From positions 62,001 through 126,000 of the forward strand of contig VRMN01000014.1 in NCBI GenBank assembly GCA_008690995.1: a stretch of DNA of 64,000 nucleotides. Reading direction: 5' to 3'. Below, one piece after another: positions 37,866-46,989 of the stretch. The notes under the pieces are model-generated. The model was not told the DNA's origin, did not search any database, and worked only from the letters and a program-made list of their open reading frames with translations. A program made the position numbers and the translations under genes. This DNA comes from Porphyridium purpureum (taxonomy: Eukaryota > Rhodophyta > Bangiophyceae > Porphyridiales > Porphyridiaceae). How positions within the stretch are numbered: position 1 is the stretch's first letter; each line of letters starts with the position of its first letter.

Positions 37866-38093
37866 CTGAATGAGCATCTCGCCAGTAAGCCACAACAGCT
37901 CATTCGAACACACAATACAACACATTTGATGACGCGAGCTTCCGAGTCCGCACGGCCTAGCTTTTACTTTTGTACACAGCGAACGCGACAGCAATGGTGG
38001 AAGCAGCAAGAGAGATGAACGGATAAATTGATATTCTCGGGTCGCCGGGAGTCGTCTCGCCGCGCTCGCGTCCCCATATACTGCTGGCCTTCG

Positions 38094-38678
38094 TTAAGAC
38101 TGCAGCCCGAGAAAATCTTCTCGCATCGAGCCCGTCGCAGTGATCTCTGTTGCTTCGATCTTCAGGCCGATGATCTTGAGTCGCACGCAGCTGAGCGCCT
38201 TGATGACATCGTACGCATTCCCGCGGCTTTGAAATCGCACCTCGCCGCCTTCTGTCTTGTACTGCATATCCTCCGGCAACAGATGGTGCGACACAAAGAT
38301 GATGAGCGGGCCAGACTCCGCGAAGAAGCCGTGCTGCGTGACGCGCGTCACGTGAGCGTCCACACACTCGCCCTTGAACGGCCGAAAGACGAGTGCCTGA
38401 AAGCGCACTGGGAAGACGGCCATGCCGCTCGCCGAGTCGATCTCTCCCGGAGGAAGCTCCGAGCCGCGCGCTGCGCCCGAGCCGAGCGCGCCGTCATTCC
38501 CGAGCAATCGTAGGCCCAGGCACTTCACCTCTGTAATGGCAACCACAAAGCCGTACGCGCCGAGGAAGCGACCCTCGACGTCTGTGAACAGGCGCTGCTT
38601 GATCGTAGCGCGAATGTTCTCGCTGAAATACACCGGCGGCACGCGGACGTTGTGCGACAGATCGAGCAAAAAGTACAT
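38094..38678 (-). CDS. RPB7: RNA polymerase II subunit RPB7
   Basis: 194 aa. The N-terminal RNP-like half starts MYFLLDLSHNVRVPPVYFSE, then RLFTDVEGRFLGAYGFVVAI, very close to RPB7 (YTEVEGTCTGKYGFVIAV). The C-terminal S1/OB half contains FRPFKGECVDAHVTRV and GFFAESGPLIIFVSHHLLP, and the end MREDFLGLQS matches MDDYLGLVS of RPB7. RPB4/7 forms the stalk of RNA polymerase II. A short insertion (about residues 75-90) separates the two halves. The longer frame upstream reads through the GTAC repeat array and is rejected. Divergent from the protein kinase gene. Confidence 0.93.
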   Translation of the reverse strand: MYFLLDLSHNVRVPPVYFSENIRATIKQRLFTDVEGRFLGAYGFVVAITEVKCLGLRLLGNDGALGSGAARGSELPPGEIDSASGMAVFPVRFQALVFRPFKGECVDAHVTRVTQHGFFAESGPLIIFVSHHLLPEDMQYKTEGGEVRFQSRGNAYDVIKALSCVRLKIIGLKIEATEITATGSMREDFLGLQS

Positions 38679-38849
38679 GGCGCCGGGCGCCTCACGGCGT
38701 GCACGATCCCACCGAAAGGCCACGTGCGCGCGGGCCGGGGCCAGGCTCGAGCGCGCGCAGCTCTGCGCGCTTCTCCTCAATGTGCGTGGCGCACTCCGCA
38801 GCCCGTCGCGCCACGTCCCCGCGCGCTGCCGCCTCCCGCAAACCTGCCG

Positions 38850-38934
38850 GTACAGCGCAGCGGTACAGCGCAGCGGTACAGCGTAGCGGTACAGCGTAGC
38901 GGTACAGCGTAGCGGTACAGCGTTCCGGCTGTAC
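38850..38934. promoter_or_regulatory. Tandem 13-bp GTAC repeat array, RPB7/kinase bidirectional promoter
   Basis: GTAC cores at 38850, 38863, 38876, 38889, 38902 and 38915 are spaced exactly 13 bp, in a repeat of consensus AGCG(C/T)AGCGGTAC; a seventh, CTGTACC, is at 38931 in the opposite sense. The array is 170-255 bp upstream of RPB7 and 330-410 bp upstream of the kinase start. The remaining 38679-39260 spacer is GC-rich with no gene. Confidence 0.55.
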
Positions 38935-39260
38935 CGCCGCGCGCGGAAAATCGCGCCGTTTGCGCGAGCGAGGCGGCTCGCGCGTGGCTGCGCGGTCGAC
39001 AAGCACGCCACGCGCCGGAGGCCTTGCGCGGGCTCGTTGGAACGTTCTCACTCCGGGCGACGGCGCCGTGCGCGCGAGGTACCTGCGCATTTCTGCGGCG
39101 CGTCGCGTTCTGGGCCTGCGAGTCGCGCGTGCTTGGAAACGGCGTGCGGAACCAACGGGCCACGCGGCGCGGCGGGCAGCTACACGCGCTTGCGACGCCC
39201 TCCCCTCGTGCGTGAAACAGTGGGCTGGGCCGTCGCGCGCGTCGTGCTTACCTGTCTCGC

Positions 39261-42200
39261 ATGGCGGAGCCCGCGGCCGGCGCCGCGCACGAGTCAGATA
39301 GCGCCGAATACAGCGCGAGCAATGAAGACGTCGCCAGGTCTGACAGCAGTCTGGGCACCGCTCTGGATGTGCAGAGGCCCGACACAAGGTACGAGGCAGA
39401 AAGTTCAGCTGCAGACGCAGGCCTCTCAAACTATGCCACCTCGCCCGCGACGCGCGGAAACCCAGATACCTTGAAGTCGCCCACCGCCCGATCGTCTGGC
39501 CGACTGCCGCCCAAAAACCGCGGCAAGTTCTTCTTGAACTCTAAAAAGAGCTCGGATGCCGTGGCTGAGCCTGTGAATATGTTATCCCTCGTCGCGGCAA
39601 ACGCAGAGGCGTCATCCCAAGATTTGGCGATGGTCGCCCAATCACAAAGGACGTACTCTACTCCGAGCGGGGTGAATCCTGATGACTCTGAAAGTATTGG
39701 CGGCAAGGCAATTCGAAAGGTTCTTCCGGTCTTAGGCCCGATCACGACTGGTGATGTGCTCTCTTCGTCACGTGGAACGGTGGAGGATCTACACCAAGGC
39801 CAAGCGCCTCAGTACCTACAGCAGCAACCACCGCTGCCACCGCAACAAGATCAACATTCTCAGAGCGGGGGACTGTCGGCCCGAAGCATCGTGGCTAGCT
39901 CAAGCAACAAGGGTATGAAAGCTGCAATGATGAATAGAGCAGAGATAGCATCGATGCAGCAGCAGCAGCAGCAGCAGCAGCAGCTTTCTCCACGCGCAGC
40001 AGCGTCGGTTGGAAGCCAAAATCCGACGTCTACAACTCAAGATCCACTTGTCAGAATTTCAAGCGCTGGCGAGCCGAGAACTGGCACCATCGGTAGTGGC
40101 GGCGCAGGTGGCACAAAAATTCGACAAGGACGCACTTCACTCTTTGCCGGCATCGATATGAATCGTGTTCTTGTGGCGCAGCCTGACGGAACCATTGACG
40201 CTCCCGACGCTGTGATCCACTCTGCGTACTCTGAAGGTAATGTTGTCCGTCATTTAAGCCATTCGGACCGTCTTTCAAAGTCGGCACGTACGCGCAGTGG
40301 AAGCGTCACAGTGGATGGTGCGCTCCACGACGACGAAGATAGCACACGACTGCATCAAGTTTTGGGTGGTTCCATGTCCGCGAGCACCGTATCGCCGCCA
40401 TTGGGATCACGGGCAAAAAGCAAGAAAACATCTTTTGCCAATGCTGAAGGCGCACCTGGTGGCCTGAGCATTCACTCTGAAGGCGCGGATGGCTCTGCTC
40501 CGGGGCGTAGCCTATCCAAAATCTTAGGCAGCTTTTCTTTATCACGGGGAATATCGCGTGCTAAATCGAAAGGGGACTTTGACGGGAATGCAGGAGCCGA
40601 CGGATCGCATGTGAATCCGGGCTCCACGAGTCATACGGCACTTGCTGGAAATACAGGCACAGCGGGGACGTCCGAAGGCTATGGGCTTTCTCGGACAAGA
40701 TCACGGAGTCGGACTCGCCCCATGCGCGAAGGTGGCAGTCGTCGGAACTCGAATGAATCTTGGGAGCTGCTCCGTGATAAGAGCCTTGCTGGTGTGTTGG
40801 CAGAACCAGAAAGTGTTCTTCAGACCAAGGCGAACAAAATGATGAGTATAGCCACTTTGCGCAAGGATATGTCATTTTTTGAATGCGTTTTGTATACACT
40901 GCGTGGAAGCCTCGTGACCGTCAGAAGAGGGACCACGAGATTCTCGAAAGCTCTTCCGAACGAAGAAGTCTTGCTGTATGTCTCGGAGCTGATGGACAGC
41001 GTTTGCACAAGTGGCACTCCAACACAAGCAGAGCTGAATATCCCGCTACTGGCCATTTCGAAGTGCCGGCTGACAGGTTCAGACATGATCTTCGAGGCTG
41101 TGGACGAGTCATTTGATTTTGCATTCAGCAGTAAGAATGCCGCGGACATCTGGGCAAGCGCTATGAGTTGTTTGGTGCCGTCGAGCTCGCTCATGAAAAG
41201 TCGAGTGAAGGATATGCAGCAGCTCGAATCCTATAATATGTTCCTTGACACATACCATGGCACCTCCTTGTTTAAGCTTGAGCGGTGCGACAACTTCATT
41301 TTGCTGGACACGCTCGGGAGTGGCGCAAATTCAGTGGTGCGGCTGGCGCTTAGTATTGAAGATCGAATGTTCTTTGCGATGAAAACCATCCGCAAGTCTT
41401 CGCTGCGGAAGCAGACAAGGACGAACGCGCGTGACAGCGGGGAAAGAAAGCAGCTGCATGGGCTTGAAGATAACCGTGAGATCGCAGTGATGCGCAAATT
41501 GGGCCACCACCCGAATCTGGTGCAAATGAAGCATGCGATGGAGGACCATGAAAACGACTCCATTCACATCGTGCTCGAGTACATGCCAGGAGGTACAATC
41601 ATGGACGCGAGTAAGTCTGAAGGTGCCGAGCCTCTCTCGGAATCCATGGCTCGGGACGCTTTCTTGGATGTGCTTGCCGGACTTGAGCACATGCATGAAA
41701 ATCACATGCTTCATCGGGACTTAAAGCCAGAGAACCTGCTGAAGAAGTGCAGCGGCGTTGTAAAAATTTCTGACTTTGGCTCTGCAAAGCTTTCGACTAC
41801 GTCTGAGTCGTTCAGCACTGACGTGGCCGGGAAGGGTACACAAGCCGGCATCGGCACGCCTGCATTTGCAGCCCCAGAGTTGTGTTTATCGCCGCATGCA
41901 CCAGAGGCACCACCGGATGGGTACGCCGCAGATGTGTGGTCCCTGGGGGCCACTCTTTTCTACATGGTTTTCGGACGTGTTCCATTCCCGGCGAGGAGCA
42001 CTTTTGAAATGTACGAGCGAGTCTGCACGGCGGAGCTAGACTTTCCAAACCCTGCGGATGGCAGCGCGGGAGTTTCTGGAAAGTGTCTCAATCTGTTGAC
42101 CAAGCTCCTTACCAAAGAACCACTGGAACGGCCCCGCCTGGAGGAAGTGTGGCAACACGAATGGGTACTTGAAGCACTTGAGAACGAGAATTGTCGACAT

Positions 42201-42290
42201 CGTGAACGAATGCGCGAGGTTCTCGCGGTGGGAGACGCTTCGCTGGAAGGCGACCGCAGTGGGACAACGGATGTACCACTGGAACCGTGA
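39261..42290 (+). CDS. Ser/Thr protein kinase, CaMKK/GRIK/LKB1-like, with PH-like domain
   Basis: 1009 aa. The N-terminal half is Ser-rich and disordered, with a nine-CAG glutamine run (39957-39983). A PH-like module lies near residues 527-645 (LYTLRGSLVTVRRGTTRFSK, closing with SSKNAADIWASAMSCL). The kinase domain runs from about residue 679 to 966. It has the Gly loop LGSGANSVVRLA, lysine in FAMKTIRKSS, MLHRDLKPENLL, KISDFGSAKL and GIGTPAFAAPELC. A long insert in the N-lobe (KQTRTNARDSGERKQLHG) before REIAVMRKLGHHPNLVQM, and the PAFAAPE motif, are typical of CaMKK/GRIK/Sak1-type kinases that activate AMPK/SnRK1. All catalytic residues are present. ATG 39261 (MAEPAAGAAHESD) is the first start of the frame. 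Confidence 0.85.
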   Translation: MAEPAAGAAHESDSAEYSASNEDVARSDSSLGTALDVQRPDTRYEAESSAADAGLSNYATSPATRGNPDTLKSPTARSSGRLPPKNRGKFFLNSKKSSDAVAEPVNMLSLVAANAEASSQDLAMVAQSQRTYSTPSGVNPDDSESIGGKAIRKVLPVLGPITTGDVLSSSRGTVEDLHQGQAPQYLQQQPPLPPQQDQHSQSGGLSARSIVASSSNKGMKAAMMNRAEIASMQQQQQQQQQLSPRAAASVGSQNPTSTTQDPLVRISSAGEPRTGTIGSGGAGGTKIRQGRTSLFAGIDMNRVLVAQPDGTIDAPDAVIHSAYSEGNVVRHLSHSDRLSKSARTRSGSVTVDGALHDDEDSTRLHQVLGGSMSASTVSPPLGSRAKSKKTSFANAEGAPGGLSIHSEGADGSAPGRSLSKILGSFSLSRGISRAKSKGDFDGNAGADGSHVNPGSTSHTALAGNTGTAGTSEGYGLSRTRSRSRTRPMREGGSRRNSNESWELLRDKSLAGVLAEPESVLQTKANKMMSIATLRKDMSFFECVLYTLRGSLVTVRRGTTRFSKALPNEEVLLYVSELMDSVCTSGTPTQAELNIPLLAISKCRLTGSDMIFEAVDESFDFAFSSKNAADIWASAMSCLVPSSSLMKSRVKDMQQLESYNMFLDTYHGTSLFKLERCDNFILLDTLGSGANSVVRLALSIEDRMFFAMKTIRKSSLRKQTRTNARDSGERKQLHGLEDNREIAVMRKLGHHPNLVQMKHAMEDHENDSIHIVLEYMPGGTIMDASKSEGAEPLSESMARDAFLDVLAGLEHMHENHMLHRDLKPENLLKKCSGVVKISDFGSAKLSTTSESFSTDVAGKGTQAGIGTPAFAAPELCLSPHAPEAPPDGYAADVWSLGATLFYMVFGRVPFPARSTFEMYERVCTAELDFPNPADGSAGVSGKCLNLLTKLLTKEPLERPRLEEVWQHEWVLEALENENCRHRERMREVLAVGDASLEGDRSGTTDVPLEP

Positions 42291-43066
42291 ACAAAGCGGA
42301 GCGGCAGCAGCGGTATGCTGCTATTATTTCAGCACGGAGCGAAATTTGAATCCACGGTTTTGTTCAGATGGAAGGACTGTTTCCAAAACAAATCCAAGAC
42401 GTTCTACGAGCTTTTCCGAACATTCGCTTCGCACACATGCGTGAACAGTGCGCAGGGCCGCGAAACACGAGGCCCTCGCAAGCGAGCCTTGCTCTGTGAG
42501 ATTGGTTTACGCAGAGCTCTCAACCGATAGACAAAGGCGGGGCTTCAGCTGGTTCCGTCCTCTCCGCGTCGGCTTGGTGTAGGCGCTGCTCGAACTTCCG
42601 AAGCCGGCGTGCGGCAACATTCTTGGCATGACCGATGAGCCACGTGGCTCCTCAGAAGGTGCGGAACAGGGCGAAGCATTGCCCTGCATAAGTTAACGGT
42701 GTGAGTCTCACGCTGTCCAATCTGCTGCCTCGGAGCAACACAGGTTGGTGTGAAGCACTGTACAGTATGAATAAAGAAAGGTTTACTACGTTTCGTGCCA
42801 TTTTAGACCATTTATTCAGGTTGAAGGTGCCGGTGAGACCGGAACATTTTGTGTTTATGCCAAGATTAACTTTGTACAACATACTAGCAAAAATGATTGG
42901 TCGCACAAGTTACCCAGTAATAAACGCGGACACGTGCCGCTTGTTCTGGCACCTTTTCTTGTACTGAAATGATCCCTTTTTACTTGCGCTCCTTGATAAA
43001 CCACTGAACCGATTGCGCCGAACCGCGCTGGCGCTCGCATGCTCGCCGTCGAGCAAGGTTCAAAGG
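42291..43066. other. Border between gene-rich and repeat-rich parts
   Basis: About 775 bp, more AT-rich than the block to its left. It would hold the kinase 3' UTR and the left flank of the first tyrosine-recombinase element. ACTGTACAGT occurs at 42757. No gene is supported and no element end could be fixed. Confidence 0.4.
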
Positions 43067-45152
43067 ATGGAGGGGTTCGCGAAGGCTGTGCGGCGTGAGC
43101 GGGCGAGTGCAAGGGTTGCGGAGCTGGCGCGTGGCCATATTACCGCAGGGACACGCAAAACATACCTGCCCAGTCAGCGCAAGTTTCTGAGGTATGTGCT
43201 TGCCCATTACAATGAAGATGTTGGAATTGGGCGGCCTTCGCATCCGACAGAGCAGTCAGAGCTGATCAATTCGCTCTTGTCGCCTGTGTCTTCTGCGAAT
43301 AGCCGTCTTGTGCAGCTTCTTGACTGTCTAACAGAGGAAATTGTGTCGACATTTTATCAGGAGCTGGTTGACACGGACGCCGCAGGCTCCACGGTCCCGA
43401 AAAACTGCGCGCTCTGCCGTGTTCAATCTGTTCTCGGACACTGGCGTGAGGATGCCTGACTTAATGAGAAGCGTGCTTATCAAAAATATGTTCCAAGCTT
43501 ATCAGCGTGGTATAGCGCGTGGGCGGGCGGAAAAAAGCGAAGAACCGGGAAAATGTGCGTTTACATACTCTACTTATGATCTTGTATGTAAAGCATTTCT
43601 CCTCGGCAACTCGTCTCTCTCTCTCAGTCTCTTTGCACTCGCATTCCATACCCTCTCCTGGTCTCTTTTCTGCCGTAGCGAGAACACTCGACTGATTACG
43701 TTCAACCACATGACATGGTCGAAAGACGCCCTAGTTGTGAAGTTTTCGCACTCCAAGAACGACCAAGAAGGAGACAATGGGTGCGAGGCACCGAAACACG
43801 TGTACAGTAACCCAGCGAACCCGAGTGGATGTCCAATTTTGTCGCTGGCGCTGTACCTGTTGGTCACGCCGAGGTCGAACGAGCGCCATGTCTTTATTGG
43901 CTCTGTTAACATGGCCAATACCCAACGCGTGGCTATCCAGAAGGCATGCGAGGGCCTGCGCTCGGAGCTGGCTTCGCTCGGGCACGAACCATCAGATTTC
44001 GGGACTCACTCTGACAGAAAAGGTGCAACCACGCACTGTGCGTCGGATACGGAAGATGGCCCACCGTTGATGGCCGTATTCTTGCGCGGCGGATGGCGCA
44101 TTGCCGGGCCCAAAGAGGTGTACGTGAAGTTTGCACTACGTGGAGACCAAGCTGTCGGAAGAGTGGCGTCTGGACTGAATCTGAGTGACCCGGCCGAGTG
44201 CACGCAGGTGGCGCCGTATTTTACTGAAGAGATGCTTAATAGTCCTTCAGTAAAACGTGCGCTAGCTCTTTGTTTTCCCTGGTCTCACCATTGCAGCTCC
44301 CGTCTCCAGCCTGTCCTTCTGCACTGCGTTGCTTCCCTCGTCTACCACCACAGCTTTCTCACCGCAGCACTTCCAACAACGCATCCCTACCGCCGTTCCG
44401 CATTTTACCAAGAAGAAGCTTTGGTTCAAGAGCTCGATGCTTTCGTGTTGGGCGGGAAGCGGAACACTTTGGCTCAGAATTTGGCGCAAGCAACCGGAAT
44501 TCTAGCAAACGTGCACATTCTTGCAAAACTTGAAATGCTCGAAGCAGGCGGCGGCGAAGGCGGAAATTTATTCGAGAAGTTGCGAGAGTTTTTGCGGGTG
44601 GAGGGTTTGATCGCGCCATATGCCACGCGCGCCGGTGTAGAAAAGCTTCTTGAAGACCAGAACAAGAAGCTCGAGCAGTTAATAGCCAGCCGTCTACCGG
44701 CCGCTCGGCCTGCAACGGAACGAGGCCGCGTATGGTGGGAAGAGAAAGTCCCAGAAGACTTTGCGCTGCCACCTGCCACACTCGATGAAGGATGGCGCAT
44801 GTGGTGGCGGGGCTCACCAGCCAGCAATCTTTCCCCGATCCGACATCTTAGGCCTCAAGATGTGAAGAACAAGCGCCAACGCGAGGCACTCACACCTTGG
44901 CGCAAAGTAATGCGCATGCTAGAGAAAGCGTGCACAGAAAGCAACTTGCATGTTAGCGCATCGGCCTCGCCTGTGCAATTGCAGGCTTGCATTGACGGCC
45001 TCGTCGCGCATTCAATTCTTCCACCCGCCGTGCTCAAACGTAATGGGCGCACTGTGCGTCCACGTGAGCGAACAGTGCTCACCATTCATAAGCTTTTGAA
45101 GAGGAAGGACCCCTCGAATACCGTCAACCCATTCCTTCGTCTCTTTATTTAG
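43067..45152 (+). mobile_element. Crypton-like tyrosine recombinase element, copy 1
   Basis: Two overlapping plus-strand frames cover the enzyme. The N-terminal core-binding part (from ATG 43067, MEGFAKAVRRERAS; LARGHITAGTRKTYLPSQRK) is followed by the catalytic part in a second frame. That part has the first Arg in SLFCRSENTRLITFNHMTW, the hairpin Lys in FSHSKNDQEG, the H-x-x-R box THSDRKGATTH, a GGWR box, and a likely nucleophile in KEVYVKFALRG. After it comes GDQAVGRVASGL and a further ~270 residues without a known fold. No reverse transcriptase or DDE domain is near, so a Crypton-type DNA transposon is the best fit. The frame change near 43400 implies an inactive copy or a spliced gene. 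Terminal repeats were not found. Confidence 0.65.
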
Positions 45153-45289
45153 CAGAGATTAGACACAACTTCCTGTTCAATACTCTCAATGGTAACCATA
45201 AGTTTCGCTACTCCGATTGCTTCCGCCACATAACTTACTTTCGCCTCTTGCTTTCTCTTCCACATGCCCGCACGCGCATGCGCACGCGG

Positions 45290-45655
45290 GGGCCCAAACG
45301 CACACGCACACAGGCACACAGGCACACAGGCACACAGGCACACAGGCACACAGGCACACAGGCACACAGGCACGCACGCGGGCGCCCAAACGCAAACACA
45401 CACAGGCACGCCGGCGCCCAAACGCAAACACACACAGGCACGCAGCCACACAGGCACAGAGGCACACAGGCACGCAGGCACACAGGCACAGAGGCACACA
45501 GGCACACAGGCACGCACGCGGGCGCCCAAACGCAAACACACACAGGCACGCAGGCGCTCAAGCGCAAACACACACAGGCACACAGGCACACAGGCACACA
45601 GGCACGCAGGCGCCCAAACGCAAACACACACAGGCGCGCAGGCGAGCGCGCCCAT
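45290..45655 (+). repeat. Minisatellite of GGCACACA-type units
   Basis: About 365 bp built of an 8-bp unit (ggcacaca, variants ggcacgca and ggcacaga), interrupted five times by a longer unit of the form gcgcccaaacgcaaacacacaca. The higher-order spacing of the longer unit is irregular. Several frames on both strands stay open because the unit has no stops; they encode His/Thr/Gln- or Cys/Val/Leu-only peptides and are not genes. Confidence 0.95.
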
Positions 45656-45821
45656 AGGCGTGCACGCGCAATGGCGTACGGGGACGGTCGCGACACAAAA
45701 TGATCGTCCACACTCGTGATTCTTTCATCTTAGCACTAGTAGATCTTCAAGCGTGAGACAACCCCATTTTACTATGCGAAAAGGTGCCAGGCTCAACCGG
45801 CACGATTTGTCTCAATCAATG

Positions 45822-46560
45822 GCGTAACAACAGGATCGACTGAGTACAGTTGGAAAACGACAAAACCAACCAGAAATGGGAGATTTTTGTCAAGATGAAC
45901 CAAAACATGGATAAAGTTTTGTAGTTACACAAAAATGTTTCAGAATGGCTTCTTGTCGACCAGTATTGGTTTACGCGCCAAGGCTGTACATGTATTGACA
46001 AGCGGGCGTTCGTGTTCGGAAATGTTGTACAGGGATCGGGAAAGATGCCAAGGCAGCGCACTCCTTTTTCAAGGGCCGTCTTGTCCAACCCTCGCAAAAT
46101 TGTGCTTCCACTGGATGGGTCCGTGCTTATCGTCTGAACAGTGCATCAGGCGTACAAAAAATGCTGCCAGTTTTTGTCGCAGAGGAGAATATTTATTTGT
46201 GTGTTCCGATCATGCAAGTCCAACTTCGGCGTGGACACGCTATTCCTTCGCGCGCCCGTTTCAGCAACTGTAAGATTCCAGTAATAGAAGCCGTAAGCAC
46301 TCGCCATTGCCTCGGCCGTGGCCGCAACAGGTCTTCTATCGCTCTTGGACGAACTCACCTGCTCGGAGTCGAAGACTAAAAAGACCCGGCGAAGTAGTGA
46401 AACTTATCAATTGTAAAACAGCGTGTCTTGCCATGGTCTGAAACACTTTCGGTGTAACTCTAAAACTTTATCCATGTTCTGGTTAATCTTCATAAGGTTT
46501 GCCCATTTCTGGTTGGTTTTGTCGTTTTCCAACTGTACTCGGTCGATCCTGTCGTTTACC
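45822..46560. repeat. Foldback / MITE-like element with ~125-bp inverted arms
   Basis: The left arm 45822-45945 and right arm 46434-46560 are inverted copies of each other. Both contain, in complementary sense, gatcgac(t/c)gagtacagttgg followed by aaaacgacaaaaccaacc, then agaaatggg, then aacatggataaagtttt and tgtttcaga. The arms differ at a minority of positions and by small gaps. The inner 490 bp has no clear gene. In the sense of the right arm's minus strand the arm reads as peptide (NDRIDRVQLENDKTNQKWAN), so an arm may derive from a larger element's coding region. Confidence 0.75.
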
Positions 46561-46989
46561 CACAAAGAAATTTGGCGTGGATGAAGTGTCGGAGTGTATT
46601 CCCAGCTGGAGCGGTGTACACGACGATAGGCGCGCACTGGGGAGCGAACCGTGCACGTCTTAGACGCGCAGCTGCATCGATCGGATGTGTATGCGAGGGA
46701 GAGTGCGCACCTCCGGATGTTTTCGAGATTCGGAGGTGCGTTTGCACCTGAGATATTTTCAGGTGTTTGGCACGCGTGGCGTGCGTCACAACGCAAAAGG
46801 CCAGCGCAGCCAGAGGTATAAAAAGAGCTTCCATTGCTTCCCATAGATGTTTTCTTTTTTTTTTTCCCTCTTTCGTTTTCGGCAGGAGGTAGCGTCGGTG
46901 ACAAAGAGTCCTTGTGGGTTTTTCAAGCTATCCATCTTTATTAAGTCCACCGTTTAATAGTAATTAAAGCGCATTTCATTACTACTAAT

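Noticed and set aside
37957-38095. Minus-strand tail peptide with a hydrophobic end (YPFISLAASTIAVAFAVYKS) just after RPB7
   Set aside because: It looks like a tail anchor, but there is no ATG in frame outside RPB7 and no upstream exon could be found; it lies in the expected 3' UTR.
45149-45719. Six or more overlapping Cys- or His/Thr-rich frames
   Set aside because: They arise because the minisatellite unit lacks stops; composition is that of the repeat only.
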